NCBI RefSeq assembly: GCF_008831265.1
Contig: NZ_VTTH01000003.1
Location: 1-64,000 of the forward strand
Direction: 5' to 3'
Length of the DNA: 64,000 nt
DNA from: Lacisediminimonas profundi
Lineage (GTDB): Bacteria > Pseudomonadota > Gammaproteobacteria > Burkholderiales > Burkholderiaceae_D
Part shown: positions 1-8,262 of the stretch, in pieces
Layout: the number at the start of each line of letters is the position of its first letter
Position numbering within the stretch: the first letter of the stretch is position 1
Made by a program: the position numbers and the translations under genes
The notes under the pieces: generated by a model
What the model saw: the letters and a program-made list of their open reading frames with translations, nothing else
Database searches by the model: none
Told to the model about the DNA's origin: nothing

Positions 1-470
1 ATACGTTTTTGACGTACCTCCCGTATACGACGCCCCGAAATCTGATGGGATGGCGGAAAAAGAAGCGTGCTTGTCTGAGCGAAGCGAGTTTGCACGCTTC
101 TCCGCCAGGCCGTCGGATTTTGGGGGGGACCCCGAAGGGGCGTCGTATCCGGGTCGCCTTTCTTTGGTTCCTTTCTTTGGCGAGCAAAGAAAGGGACACG
201 CCCGCCGGTGCGGAAACCGGCTAGGTCGCAAGCAACGCCAGTTCGAAAGGAGCAAGAACCTTAGCAAACTAAGCGACAAGCCCGCCGGTGCGGAAACCGG
301 CCAGGTCGTAAGCAACGCCAGTTCGAAAAGAGCAAAAACCTTAGCAAACTAAGCGACACGCCCGCCGGTGCGGAAACCGGCTAGGTCGCAAACAACGCCA
401 GTTCGAAAAGAGCAAAAACCTTAGCAAACTAAGCGACACTCCCGCTCGCCGGTGCGAAAACCGGCCTTGC
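1..470. repeat. Long palindromic repeat element plus 80-bp tandem repeats, copy 1
   Basis: No gene is supported here. The first ~200 bases recur almost identically at 3715-3912, with one G fewer in a poly-G run. The element folds on itself: ATACGACGCCCC (25-36) is inverted at 137-148, and the inner arms around GGCGGAAAAAGAAGCGTGC and GCACGCTTCTCCGCC also pair imperfectly, leaving a loop near TCTGAGCGAAGCGAG. A second hairpin (CCTTTCTTTG/CAAAGAAAGG) follows at about 171-196. From 201 an 80-bp unit starting CCCGCCGGTGCGGAAACCGG repeats at 281 and 361, with a decayed fourth copy at 441. Each unit carries a CCGGT/ACCGG mini-hairpin. This is a non-coding repeated element whose mobility mechanism is unknown. 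Confidence 0.85.
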
Positions 471-517
471 GCTATCATCACTCCACTCCCAGCCGCCGCA
501 TTCACCGATTCAAATCG

Positions 518-2032
518 ATGTCCTCCCCATCACCATCCGTCCCCCACACCGAATTCTCCCCCCAGGATATCCGCAAGCTGCTGACCGGCCTGATGCTCGC
601 GCTGCTGATGGCAGCACTCGACCAGACCATCGTCGCCGTCGCACTGCCGCGCATATCGACTGAATTGCAGGGCTTTGAATTGCTGGCGTGGGTGGTCTCC
701 GGCTACCTGATCGCGGCAGCAGTCGCCACGCCGATCTACGGCAAACTGGGCGACATGTACGGCCGGCGCGTGATGATGGTGTCGGCGATATGGATCTTCC
801 TGCTGGCTTCAGTGGCCTGCGCACTCGCCACCTCCATGCCGATGCTGGTTGCCGCCCGCATCCTGCAGGGCATAGGCGGGGGCGGCTTGTTCTCGGTCAC
901 CCAGGCCGCCGTGGCCGACGTGGTGACGCCGCGCGAACGTGGCCGATACCAGGCTTATTTCAGCGCCACCTATGCCACCGCCAGCGTCGCCGGGCCGGTC
1001 CTCGGTGGCATGCTTACCGAATACCTGTCCTGGCAGTGGATCTTCTGGATCAACCTGCCGCTGGGCGCGGCGGCACTCATCGTCACCCGCGACAGCCTGC
1101 GCCGGCTGCCGGTGCCCCACATCCGCCACAAGGTCGATTACCTCGGCGCGCTGCTACTGTGCACCGGCCTTGGCGCCGGAATGACCGGCTTCACACGCAT
1201 CGGCCAGGGCGCCGCCTGGCTGTCCGACCTCAATGTCGCCCTGTTCCTGGTGGCCTTGGTCATGCTCGGTCTGTTCATCTTCCACCAACTGCGCACCGAA
1301 CATCCGATCCTGCCGCTGGCACTGTTCCGGATACCGGTGGTCGCCCTGTGCCTGGGTGTCCTGTTTTTCAGTTTCTCGCAACTGATTGCCGTCGCCATCC
1401 TGGTGCCGCTGCGCTCGCAGATGGTGGCCGGCATGGCCGCCAGCCAGTCGGCGCTGCAGCTGGTTCCGCTTACCCTTGGCAGCCCGTTCGGCGCTTTTCT
1501 CGGCGGCATGCTGATCGGACGCACCGGGAAGTACAAGCCGGCCATGATTGCCGGCACCTGCATACTGCCGCTGGCCCTCACCTGCGTCGCACTGATCGAT
1601 CCGGCCAACATGCTGCTGTCCAGTATCGCGCTGGCGATCACCGGCTTTTCAGTCGGTATCCTGATGCCAACCGCGCTGGTCGCTATCCAGCATGCCGTTC
1701 CTCGTGCGCATATCGGCATCGCCACTGCCAGCACCACCTTTGCCCGGCAGTTGGGGGCATCGATAGTTGTCGCTGTTGTGACGGCCGTGCTGATGGGCGC
1801 ACTGGCCGACACCGGGGCCGGTTCGGCACTGGCGCTATCGGGTGCAGAGATGATGAAAGAGCTGGTGGGCGCGACCCTGGACAACATGCCGCCTTCCGAA
1901 CGAATGCACCTGGCCAAGGTCGCGGCCGGCGCATTCGAGCGCACCATACTGGTCTGTGCCGGCCTGACCCTGATCTCCCTGCTCCTGGTCTGGCGGCTTC
2001 CTGGTCACGTATTGCACGATCGGTCCGAATAA
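518..2032 (+). CDS. MFS drug-efflux transporter, DHA2 (EmrB/QacA) family
   Basis: This 504-residue polytopic inner-membrane protein has the size and about 14 hydrophobic segments of DHA2 proton antiporters. Recognisable motifs are the family start 'LLTGLMLALLMAALDQTIV', the loop motif 'GKLGDMYGRRVMM' between helices 2 and 3, and the antiporter motif C region around 'GPVLGGMLTEY'. I place the start at ATG 518 (MSSPSPSV...) because the 22 codons upstream are arginine-rich, unlike the family, and overlap the repeat. The substrate cannot be told from sequence. It stands alone between a palindromic repeat and a DUF6352 gene, with no regulator or membrane-fusion partner next to it. Confidence 0.9.
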   Translation: MSSPSPSVPHTEFSPQDIRKLLTGLMLALLMAALDQTIVAVALPRISTELQGFELLAWVVSGYLIAAAVATPIYGKLGDMYGRRVMMVSAIWIFLLASVACALATSMPMLVAARILQGIGGGGLFSVTQAAVADVVTPRERGRYQAYFSATYATASVAGPVLGGMLTEYLSWQWIFWINLPLGAAALIVTRDSLRRLPVPHIRHKVDYLGALLLCTGLGAGMTGFTRIGQGAAWLSDLNVALFLVALVMLGLFIFHQLRTEHPILPLALFRIPVVALCLGVLFFSFSQLIAVAILVPLRSQMVAGMAASQSALQLVPLTLGSPFGAFLGGMLIGRTGKYKPAMIAGTCILPLALTCVALIDPANMLLSSIALAITGFSVGILMPTALVAIQHAVPRAHIGIATASTTFARQLGASIVVAVVTAVLMGALADTGAGSALALSGAEMMKELVGATLDNMPPSERMHLAKVAAGAFERTILVCAGLTLISLLLVWRLPGHVLHDRSE

Positions 2033-2189
2033 GGACAAAGTCGAAATAGTCCTCATAATTTTTGCTGACGTCAGCGCGCGCTTCCTTTATTCAGTGGTAA
2101 TGCGAATGCACTAGCCCGGATGTTGCCCGGTGCGAGATGCTGCCGATACCCTAACAGTGAAGACCCATCAGCAGACCAAGGAGAAATGC

Positions 2190-3194
2190 ATGCCGAATTT
2201 CTGGCCCGGATGCCCCTATCAGAATGCCGACAGAAGGACCGATGGCACGGTTCGCATCAGTGACGACTTCCTGCGTGCGCTCTGGCGCCGCCAGGAAGTT
2301 GCGCCGGTGGAGGAATCATGCCGCAACGAGCGTTCGCTGCACGCGAAACTGCTAGCCCGTCCGCGTGAGCTGCTCAACGAGCGCCAGCTCGCGACGATCG
2401 CCGACAGGGATGCCCGCGAAAACTATGCGCTGCTGCAATCCTTCATTGCCCGGCTGCTGGCGTCGCGTTCTGCCGACGACGCCTATCGCGAGATTTTCAG
2501 CCACAGCAATGTCGGTGTCGGCCCCTTGTTCATCGACCTGATTTCGGAGTTGGTGCTACGGGATGCCTTGGACGACGTTGCCGATCCATTGGAAGTGCGC
2601 GCCGCGGAGTTGCTGTTTCGCCGGCAGACGGTGTCGATACAAAATGGCGCGGTGCTGGTAGCAGACACCGAGGCGATAGACCGGCATGCATCGGGCAGGG
2701 CATTCGGTGCAATTGGGCAGATGCTGGTCGAGTCCAGGATCAAGCCCCGCAACATACCGCTAGACGTCCTCAATGCCGACAATGGCGAGCAGTACTGGGA
2801 GCGCAGTGGTGCGCACGACATGGTGCTGCCTTTCCATTACGGTAGTGCCGGCCTGGAAGCCTTTTGCCGCGTGCTGGAAAAATGGATCTTTCGCCTGCGG
2901 GGCCTGCGCACCGAGATTCGGGCTATTGATGCGATCCGGGAGGAACGCTGGGCATGGCATATTGGCCTGGACGCCGAGGCCACGACGATCATGAACGACC
3001 TGTACCGCGGCCATTCGCTGAACGATGACCGGCGAAGACGTTTGCTGGGGTTGTTTGAAATGAAGATCTGCGATCCCGTCGATATCCGGCCGGAGGTTCA
3101 GGGTCGCAAGATCTACCTGGCTTGTGCGATGACGGGGGATGGTATCTTGCGTATCAAGCCGCAGAATTTGTTGTTGAATTTGCCGGTTGTGTGA
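2190..3194 (+). CDS. DUF6352 family protein
   Basis: This is a 334-residue soluble protein with no signal peptide or membrane segment. It matches my memory of the DUF6352 family of beta-proteobacteria: an N-terminal 'DDFLRALWRR', a central 'DVLNADNGEQYWERS' and a C-terminal 'LRIKPQNLLLNLPVV' are the family-like blocks. No biochemical role is known to me. The start at 2190 is chosen because AAGGAG (2178-2183) sits 6 nt upstream; a 20-codon longer frame has no such site. The gene lies 157 bp after the MFS gene on the same strand. It is followed by a perfect 13-bp hairpin at 3291-3319. Confidence 0.75.
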   Translation: MPNFWPGCPYQNADRRTDGTVRISDDFLRALWRRQEVAPVEESCRNERSLHAKLLARPRELLNERQLATIADRDARENYALLQSFIARLLASRSADDAYREIFSHSNVGVGPLFIDLISELVLRDALDDVADPLEVRAAELLFRRQTVSIQNGAVLVADTEAIDRHASGRAFGAIGQMLVESRIKPRNIPLDVLNADNGEQYWERSGAHDMVLPFHYGSAGLEAFCRVLEKWIFRLRGLRTEIRAIDAIREERWAWHIGLDAEATTIMNDLYRGHSLNDDRRRRLLGLFEMKICDPVDIRPEVQGRKIYLACAMTGDGILRIKPQNLLLNLPVV

Positions 3195-3290
3195 GGGGTT
3201 GTTTTTTGGCTTTTTGCTTTTGGGCTTGCGGGTCGTGTGGATGGGTTTGATGGTTGTGGTTGTGAAGCCGGGAGACACCCCGGCGGGTGT

Positions 3291-3319
3291 GTTCCTTTCT
3301 TTTAGAAAAAGAAAGGAAC
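3291..3319. repeat. Perfect 13-bp inverted repeat downstream of DUF6352
   Basis: GTTCCTTTCTTTT (3291-3303) and AAAAGAAAGGAAC (3307-3319) pair perfectly around a 3-nt loop. The sequence belongs to the same family as the CCTTTCTTTG/CAAAGAAAGG hairpins inside the palindromic elements at ~171 and ~3885. It lies ~100 bp after a stop codon, so it could end transcription, but it lacks a GC-rich stem and a clean T-tract. Confidence 0.55.
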
Positions 3320-3596
3320 CAAAGAAAAAACGTCAACACCCACTTGGCCAACGCCCGCTTCGATAGGCAACCAGACTCGGATGTCTGGGCTAACTCAGTG
3401 CAACGTTCGCGAGAGATGATCCCTCGGCTGTGGGCCGCTTACCTAATCAGCCAACCCCATGAAGTGTCTTATACCGATGCCCAGCGCACCGTTGACTCTT
3501 AATGTTTTTCGAAGCTTCAAATTGGCGATTGGGGTGGAATGGTTCGGGTCGATCGAACGATGGCGCAATGATCAACCCTATTTGGATTACTCGCCC

Positions 3597-3657
3597 GATC
3601 ACCAGATCACTAGATCACTAGATCATCAGATCATCAGGTCATCAGGTCATCAGGTCA
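3597..3657. repeat. 8-bp tandem repeat (GATCACTA / GGTCATCA type)
   Basis: Seven consecutive 8-bp units grade from GATCACCA through GATCACTA and GATCATCA to GGTCATCA, followed by a partial unit. The unit length is not a multiple of three and no gene spans it. It sits just upstream of the second palindromic element. The rest of 3320-3714 holds no convincing gene. Confidence 0.8.
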
Positions 3658-3714
3658 ATCGCCGATCGTCAATCGTCGATCAGCTCCACGGTGTTTCAAT
3701 CGTTGTCCGTAGCG

Positions 3715-4110
3715 ATACGTTTTTGACGTACCTCCCGTATACGACGCCCCGAAATCTGATGGGATGGCGGAAAAAGAAGCGTGCTTGTCTGAGCGAAGCG
3801 AGTTTGCACGCTTCTCCGCCAGGCCGTCGGATTTTGGGGGGACCCCGAAGGGGCGTCGTATCCGGGTCGCCTTTCTTTGGTTCCTTTCTTTGGCGAGCAA
3901 AGAAAGGGACACGCCCGCCGGTGCGGAAACCGGCTAGGTCGCAAGCAACGCCAGTTCGAAAAGAGCAAAAACCTTAGCAAACTAAGCGACACGCACCGCC
4001 GGTGCGGAAACCGGCCAGGTCGCAAGCAACGCCAGTTCGAAAAAACGCAAAAACCTTAGCAAACTAAGCGACACGCCCGCCCGCCGGTGCGCAAACCGGC
4101 AGTTTGAGAG
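3715..4110. repeat. Long palindromic repeat element plus tandem repeats, copy 2
   Basis: This is the second copy of the element at 1-470 in the same orientation. The long-hairpin arms are ATACGACGCCCC (3739-3750) and GGGGCGTCGTAT (3850-3861). The CCTTTCTTTG hairpin follows, then units starting near 3913 and 3993 and a third, degenerate one near 4075. The two copies bracket the MFS and DUF6352 genes as direct repeats. Copy 2 ends against the stop codon of the NRPS-like gene at 4116. Confidence 0.85.
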
Positions 4111-4115
4111 CAATC

Positions 4116-6929
4116 TCAAGCCATCCCCCTCCACCCCACCGCCTCCCGTATATACCCCGCAATCCTCTCCCGCCCCGGCTTGTCGATCATCGATGCATGC
4201 GTCCCGCCGATATGCACCGTAGTCAGCCCACTGCACAACTCGTCCCACCCATAGCCCTCCGGCTCCCCAGGCCAGCGGTCTGACGACACAAACAGCGTCA
4301 CCGGTACCGCCAGCGGCCGCGGCTTCCATTTGCGCAGGGCTTCAAACCGCAAATCCTTCGTCATCCTGTTGCGAAAGCGAAAGGCCACCCGGTTCGCGTG
4401 GCGGGTCAGCGTCGTGCAGGCCAGTCCAAGCACGCGATAAAAGCCAGCACGTACCAACACGGTAATCGCCGGCGCCAGCACATGCCCCGCGATGCCGCGC
4501 TCCGGCAGCATCTGGTCTTCCTGCCACAAGGGACGGGTGCCGGCCAGGTCCCAGCGCCTGCTGTCCAGCAGCGCCACCAGACCCACCTTGTGGCCCGCTT
4601 CCACCAGGCGCCGCGCCAGCTCGAACGCAACGATGCCGCCGTATGAATAGCCAGCCAGCCGGTACACCTGCTGCGGCGGATCCGCGCATATCTGCCGATA
4701 TGCAGAATCCACAATCGCATGGAAGCTGCAATCCTCCGCCATCGTCTCGCGCCAGCCCGGATAGTCAAGCAGCTTGAACCGCACCGAGTCGCCGAATGCC
4801 GCTCGAAACCGCAACTGCATCGGGTCGTCACCCAGAATGCCGGGCGCCAGGTAGATCAATGGTCCGCCGTCGCCGGTCAAGCTGGCGGACGCCACGGCCG
4901 GGTTCGTGATCTCGCGAGCCAGTGCCTGCTCCAGTTCGCTTGGTCGCGAGCCGATGGCCATCGCATCCAGGCCCAGCTTGAAGCCCAGCGCTTCCTCGAC
5001 GTGAAACCACAACTCCAGTGCCTTGAGCGAATCGCCGCCGCTGTCGTCGAAGGGCAGGTCGAGCCGATACGCTTCCGCGCTCAGTACCTTGCTCCAGGCC
5101 TGGCGCACAGCAGCGCGCACAACAGCCCGCACCGCATTGTCTGCCGCTCCCTCGCCCGCAGCGGTCTCGCTCCCAGTAACATCGCCCACAGCTACCTCGG
5201 CCACCGCCATCCCCTGTACCGTTACGTCTGGTTTTGCAGCGTGTTGCAGCGCATGCGCACTGTCGGCCGACCAGGCAAGCTGGAACTCCTGATCCAGCCT
5301 GTGCAGCGCCGCGATATCCGGCTTGAATCCCGGCAGTTGCGGGATCGCCGGCAGCCGGTGGATTTGCGCCGGCCGCATGAAGCCGGGCACCCGCTGCGCC
5401 AGCAGCCGCCGCAGCTCGTCCACCAGCGACGGCGACGCCGGTGTTGCACCAAGTCCTGCCCCTGTCCCCACCGTCTCTGTCTCGTTACTCGCCACCACAA
5501 AGGCCACCAGCGCCACCGTCTCCTCGCCCTTGCGGCGTGCAATCACCGCCACGTCCTCCACCCCCGCATGGCTGCGCAACAGGGCTTCCACCTCGCCGGC
5601 ATCGACGCGCTGGCCGTGGATCTTGATCTGCCTGTCCTTGCGCCCGGTCAGCTCCCACAAGCCGTCGCTGCGCGCCCGCACCATGTCGCCCGAATGCAAT
5701 ATGCGCAAGGAAGCATCGGCCGGATCGGCGACGAAAGCGCCCGGCTGCAGCCGGCCGTCCTGCCACTGGCCCATTGCCAGATAAGGGCTGCGCACCACGA
5801 GCTCCGCAAATTCTCCCGGCCTGGCCGGCTGCCCGTTTTCGTCCAGCGCGCAGAAGTCGACTTCCGGCCGCGCATAACCCACCGGCACCCGCGGCCCGTC
5901 GGGTTGCCAGTCGCGTGGAACGAACCACTGGAACACCGCCGGCATTTCAGTCGCGCTGAAGCTGGCCAGGAAGTGGCAGCCCGGCGGCGCCACCTGCCGG
6001 AACAACAGCAGGTCGCTCGCCAGCGTGATGTCACCGCCTATGCGCAGCACCCGCAACTGCGACAGTGCGCGCGCCGCGCCTGGCGCCCGCAGCAGCATCC
6101 GGAACAGCGCCGGCACCATGTAGCAGAGCGTGATGCCCCGCCCCTCCAGCATCTGCAGCACGCCATGCAGGCCGTCGCGCTGCGGATCGCACAGCGTCAA
6201 CGTCGCACCATTAAGCAACGCCGCAAACATCTCCCGCTCGCCGGCGATGGTGCCGGGCGAGCTGAGCAGCAGCATCTGGTCGGAGTAATTGATGTGACTG
6301 GAATTGGTGGCTTCGCACACCCGCTGCAGCAGCGCGCGCTGATTGTTGCAGATCCCTTTTGGCCGCCCCGTGCTGCCCGACGTATACAAGATCACAGCCG
6401 GCGCCGACACATCGAGCGGCTGCAATTCAATTTCCCCGTCGTGCTGCCCGGCCCGCTCATCGTTGAACAGCAAGACCTCCACCGGTTGCGGCAATGCGCC
6501 CGCCGCCGGCGCGCCCATCGCGATCACCATCGTCGAGCCAGCGTCCGCAAGCACTGCCGCGATCCGGGCAGGGGGATACTTCAGGTCAATCGGAACATAA
6601 GGCCTGCCCGCAGCCAGGCAAGCCAGCGCCGCCACCGGAAAGCTCGCATCCTGTCCGAGCATGATGCCCACCGGCATGCAATCCGCGTGATCCGTTTGAT
6701 GGGCAATGCGCTGCGCCAAACGCCGCACCTGTTCCAGCACCTGGGCATAAGTAAATTGATGGCGGGCATCGGTGATTGCCACCCGCCCGGCGTGGACTGT
6801 CGCAGTCTGCAGGAAGCGCGCGAAGATCGGTTGCTCGATCCATGCCTCCTCGAAGCGCTGGAACGGCACCTCGACCGGACCGTTGAAATCCGGCGCCACC
6901 GCCACCCCAGCTTGAATCCATGCGGACAT
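4116..6929 (-). CDS. NRPS-like enzyme with A-T-TE domain order
   Basis: The 937-residue enzyme has three parts. An adenylation domain (about 30-520) carries the P-loop 'LYTSGSTGRPKGI' near 181, the 'FSATEMP' A5 region, 'GDMVRARSDGLWELTGRKD' and an A10-type lysine in 'GFKPD'. A carrier domain has 'GGDSLKALEL' near 632, the phosphopantetheine serine. A thioesterase has the nucleophile 'GYSYGG' near 760 and the His 'GGTHASM' near 911. There is no condensation domain. At the usual FDxS motif that anchors the amino group, the sequence reads 'SSPGTIAGEREMF', without the Asp. This suggests a non-amino-acid substrate such as a 2-oxo acid, as in A-T-TE furanone and quinone synthetases like RalA. The start at 6929 follows an AAGGGG ribosome site. 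Confidence 0.88.
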   Translation of the reverse strand: MSAWIQAGVAVAPDFNGPVEVPFQRFEEAWIEQPIFARFLQTATVHAGRVAITDARHQFTYAQVLEQVRRLAQRIAHQTDHADCMPVGIMLGQDASFPVAALACLAAGRPYVPIDLKYPPARIAAVLADAGSTMVIAMGAPAAGALPQPVEVLLFNDERAGQHDGEIELQPLDVSAPAVILYTSGSTGRPKGICNNQRALLQRVCEATNSSHINYSDQMLLLSSPGTIAGEREMFAALLNGATLTLCDPQRDGLHGVLQMLEGRGITLCYMVPALFRMLLRAPGAARALSQLRVLRIGGDITLASDLLLFRQVAPPGCHFLASFSATEMPAVFQWFVPRDWQPDGPRVPVGYARPEVDFCALDENGQPARPGEFAELVVRSPYLAMGQWQDGRLQPGAFVADPADASLRILHSGDMVRARSDGLWELTGRKDRQIKIHGQRVDAGEVEALLRSHAGVEDVAVIARRKGEETVALVAFVVASNETETVGTGAGLGATPASPSLVDELRRLLAQRVPGFMRPAQIHRLPAIPQLPGFKPDIAALHRLDQEFQLAWSADSAHALQHAAKPDVTVQGMAVAEVAVGDVTGSETAAGEGAADNAVRAVVRAAVRQAWSKVLSAEAYRLDLPFDDSGGDSLKALELWFHVEEALGFKLGLDAMAIGSRPSELEQALAREITNPAVASASLTGDGGPLIYLAPGILGDDPMQLRFRAAFGDSVRFKLLDYPGWRETMAEDCSFHAIVDSAYRQICADPPQQVYRLAGYSYGGIVAFELARRLVEAGHKVGLVALLDSRRWDLAGTRPLWQEDQMLPERGIAGHVLAPAITVLVRAGFYRVLGLACTTLTRHANRVAFRFRNRMTKDLRFEALRKWKPRPLAVPVTLFVSSDRWPGEPEGYGWDELCSGLTTVHIGGTHASMIDKPGRERIAGYIREAVGWRGMA

Positions 6930-7219
6930 GCGCACCCCTTGACGATTGCGGACCTTGCAGCACACGCCAGGGAGAACCTTACCGCTGGATGTAGCCGCCT
7001 GGTCTGTTGAGCGTCACAGAATCCGCTCCTGCAAGCAATGCGCTCTGATTGCCCTCAAGTCCGGGCAGCCTGCGGCAAAAGAAGCGCGTGTGGTTTCGCG
7101 CATGTCATTGGTAACTCGATTCCGGTGAACTTGCGCGAGGGCGCACAGTGGGCAGAGTGGCAAGAGTGGCAAGAGAGCTTGCAGAATGGGCTGCGTCCAT
7201 CACGGCTGCACCAATATTG
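6930..7219. other. Intergenic region upstream of the NRPS-like gene
   Basis: These 290 bases separate two minus-strand genes and must hold any promoter of the A-T-TE gene. I see no clear -35/-10 pair. The only structure noticed is a short 9-bp direct repeat (GGCAAGAGT-type, about three units near 7150-7176). Confidence 0.4.
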
Positions 7220-7900
7220 TCATCCAGGCAAGCGCCAGCCAAAGCGTACCGCCACCAGCCGGAACACCACCGTCACCGCGATACTGGCGCCCAGGCTCAT
7301 CACCTCAGGCGCCTTCATCCAGTCCATCCACAAATAGACCCAGCATCCGGCAAACGAACAAGTTGCATATAACTCACCTCGCCGGAACACCAGGGGGATC
7401 TCATTACAGATCACATCCCGCAGCACCCCCCCGAAAATCCCGGTAATCACACCCATCATCACGCAGACAAAGGTCGGCATGCCGAAATTCAGCGCCAGCG
7501 ACGCCCCGCTGGCGCTGAACAGCCCCAGTCCCAGCGCATCCGCCACCACGATCAGCCGTTCCGAGCGCGCCGACTGCAAATGGCGCAGGAAAGGACTGCC
7601 CACCACCGCCAGCACGAACACCATGATCGGGTATTCCTGATGCTCGACCCAGTACAGCGGCCGCCGGTCCAGTAACAGGTCGCGCAGCGTGCCGCCGCCG
7701 AAGGCCGTAATGAATGCCACCGTGAACACGCCGACCATGTCCATGTGCTTGCGGCGCGCCTCGATGAACCCGGAAAACGCAAAGGCGACGACGCCCAACA
7801 CTTCGACCACCTGGAGCAGGGTGCTGAGAGAAAACGGGGGAAGGGCGTTCACAAATTGTTTCCATTTAATGTTTATGTTTCTTTGCAGCAATTCAACCAC
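7220..7900 (-). CDS. TRIC / UPF0126 (YicG-like) membrane channel family protein
   Basis: This 226-residue inner-membrane protein has about seven hydrophobic helices. It carries two copies of the glycine-rich family signature: 'FITAFGGGTLRDLLLDR' in the first half and 'VITGIFGGVLRDVICNE' in the second. The internal duplication is typical of the trimeric intracellular cation (TRIC) channel fold in bacteria. Potassium or other monovalent cation conductance is known for the family; the role here is not. The gene is transcribed away from the type I secretion cargo gene, with a 362-bp divergent spacer. The start at 7900 is the first ATG; an internal start would also be possible because the first ~20 residues precede the first helix. 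Confidence 0.88.
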   Translation of the reverse strand: MVELLQRNINIKWKQFVNALPPFSLSTLLQVVEVLGVVAFAFSGFIEARRKHMDMVGVFTVAFITAFGGGTLRDLLLDRRPLYWVEHQEYPIMVFVLAVVGSPFLRHLQSARSERLIVVADALGLGLFSASGASLALNFGMPTFVCVMMGVITGIFGGVLRDVICNEIPLVFRRGELYATCSFAGCWVYLWMDWMKAPEVMSLGASIAVTVVFRLVAVRFGWRLPG

Positions 7901-8262
7901 AAGAGCAATTGGCGGCTAACAAGCTTCATGACAAGTTAGTGACAGATTTGCGTGAACTATCAGGATATTGCATCGTTTTCGCACACCTTATGCGTTTTTT
8001 GGTGCACTGCGCAGTGCGCTGCGGACGGGATTGTAAATTCAACCATTAAAAATGTGAATTAAACAAAATAATTACCTTCTGAACACATTGAATTGTAGGA
8101 ATTTGTTTCAGCCTGCTGTAAGATTTCCACCGTGTAAGAGTGTTTATCCTGCATCAAAGTCCCGGCACCAATTTGCCCTTGACTTGTTGCAGCGCAGCGA
8201 AGCGGTAATAAAAAACGAAAAAAAAGCAGTTGTTTCTGTGGCAAGACACCGAGGATTTGAGA
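7901..8262. promoter_or_regulatory. Divergent AT-rich promoter region before the secretion locus
   Basis: This 362-bp spacer between divergent genes is distinctly AT-rich from about 8030 to 8115, unlike the surrounding coding DNA. A plausible sigma-70 promoter for the cargo gene is TTGTTG (8184-8189), a 16-bp gap and TAATAA (8206-8211), giving a leader of about 45 nt. GAGGA at 8251-8255 is the ribosome-binding site for the ATG at 8263. Promoter assignment is by eye only. Confidence 0.4.

Noticed and set aside
201-450. 80-bp tandem repeats as a CRISPR array
   Set aside because: Units are directly adjacent without unique spacers, and no cas gene is nearby.
688-2049. 453-codon plus-strand frame overlapping the MFS gene
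   Set aside because: It lacks hydrophobic segments and is out of frame with the clear DHA2 transporter.
3287-3977. Small frames between DUF6352 and the NRPS-like gene
   Set aside because: They cross hairpins and tandem repeats, lack ribosome sites and show no recognisable product.
4719-7010. Long plus-strand frame opposite the NRPS-like gene
   Set aside because: Its His/Arg/Gln-rich translation has no domain. It is the antisense shadow of a GC-rich gene with clear A-T-TE motifs on the minus strand.
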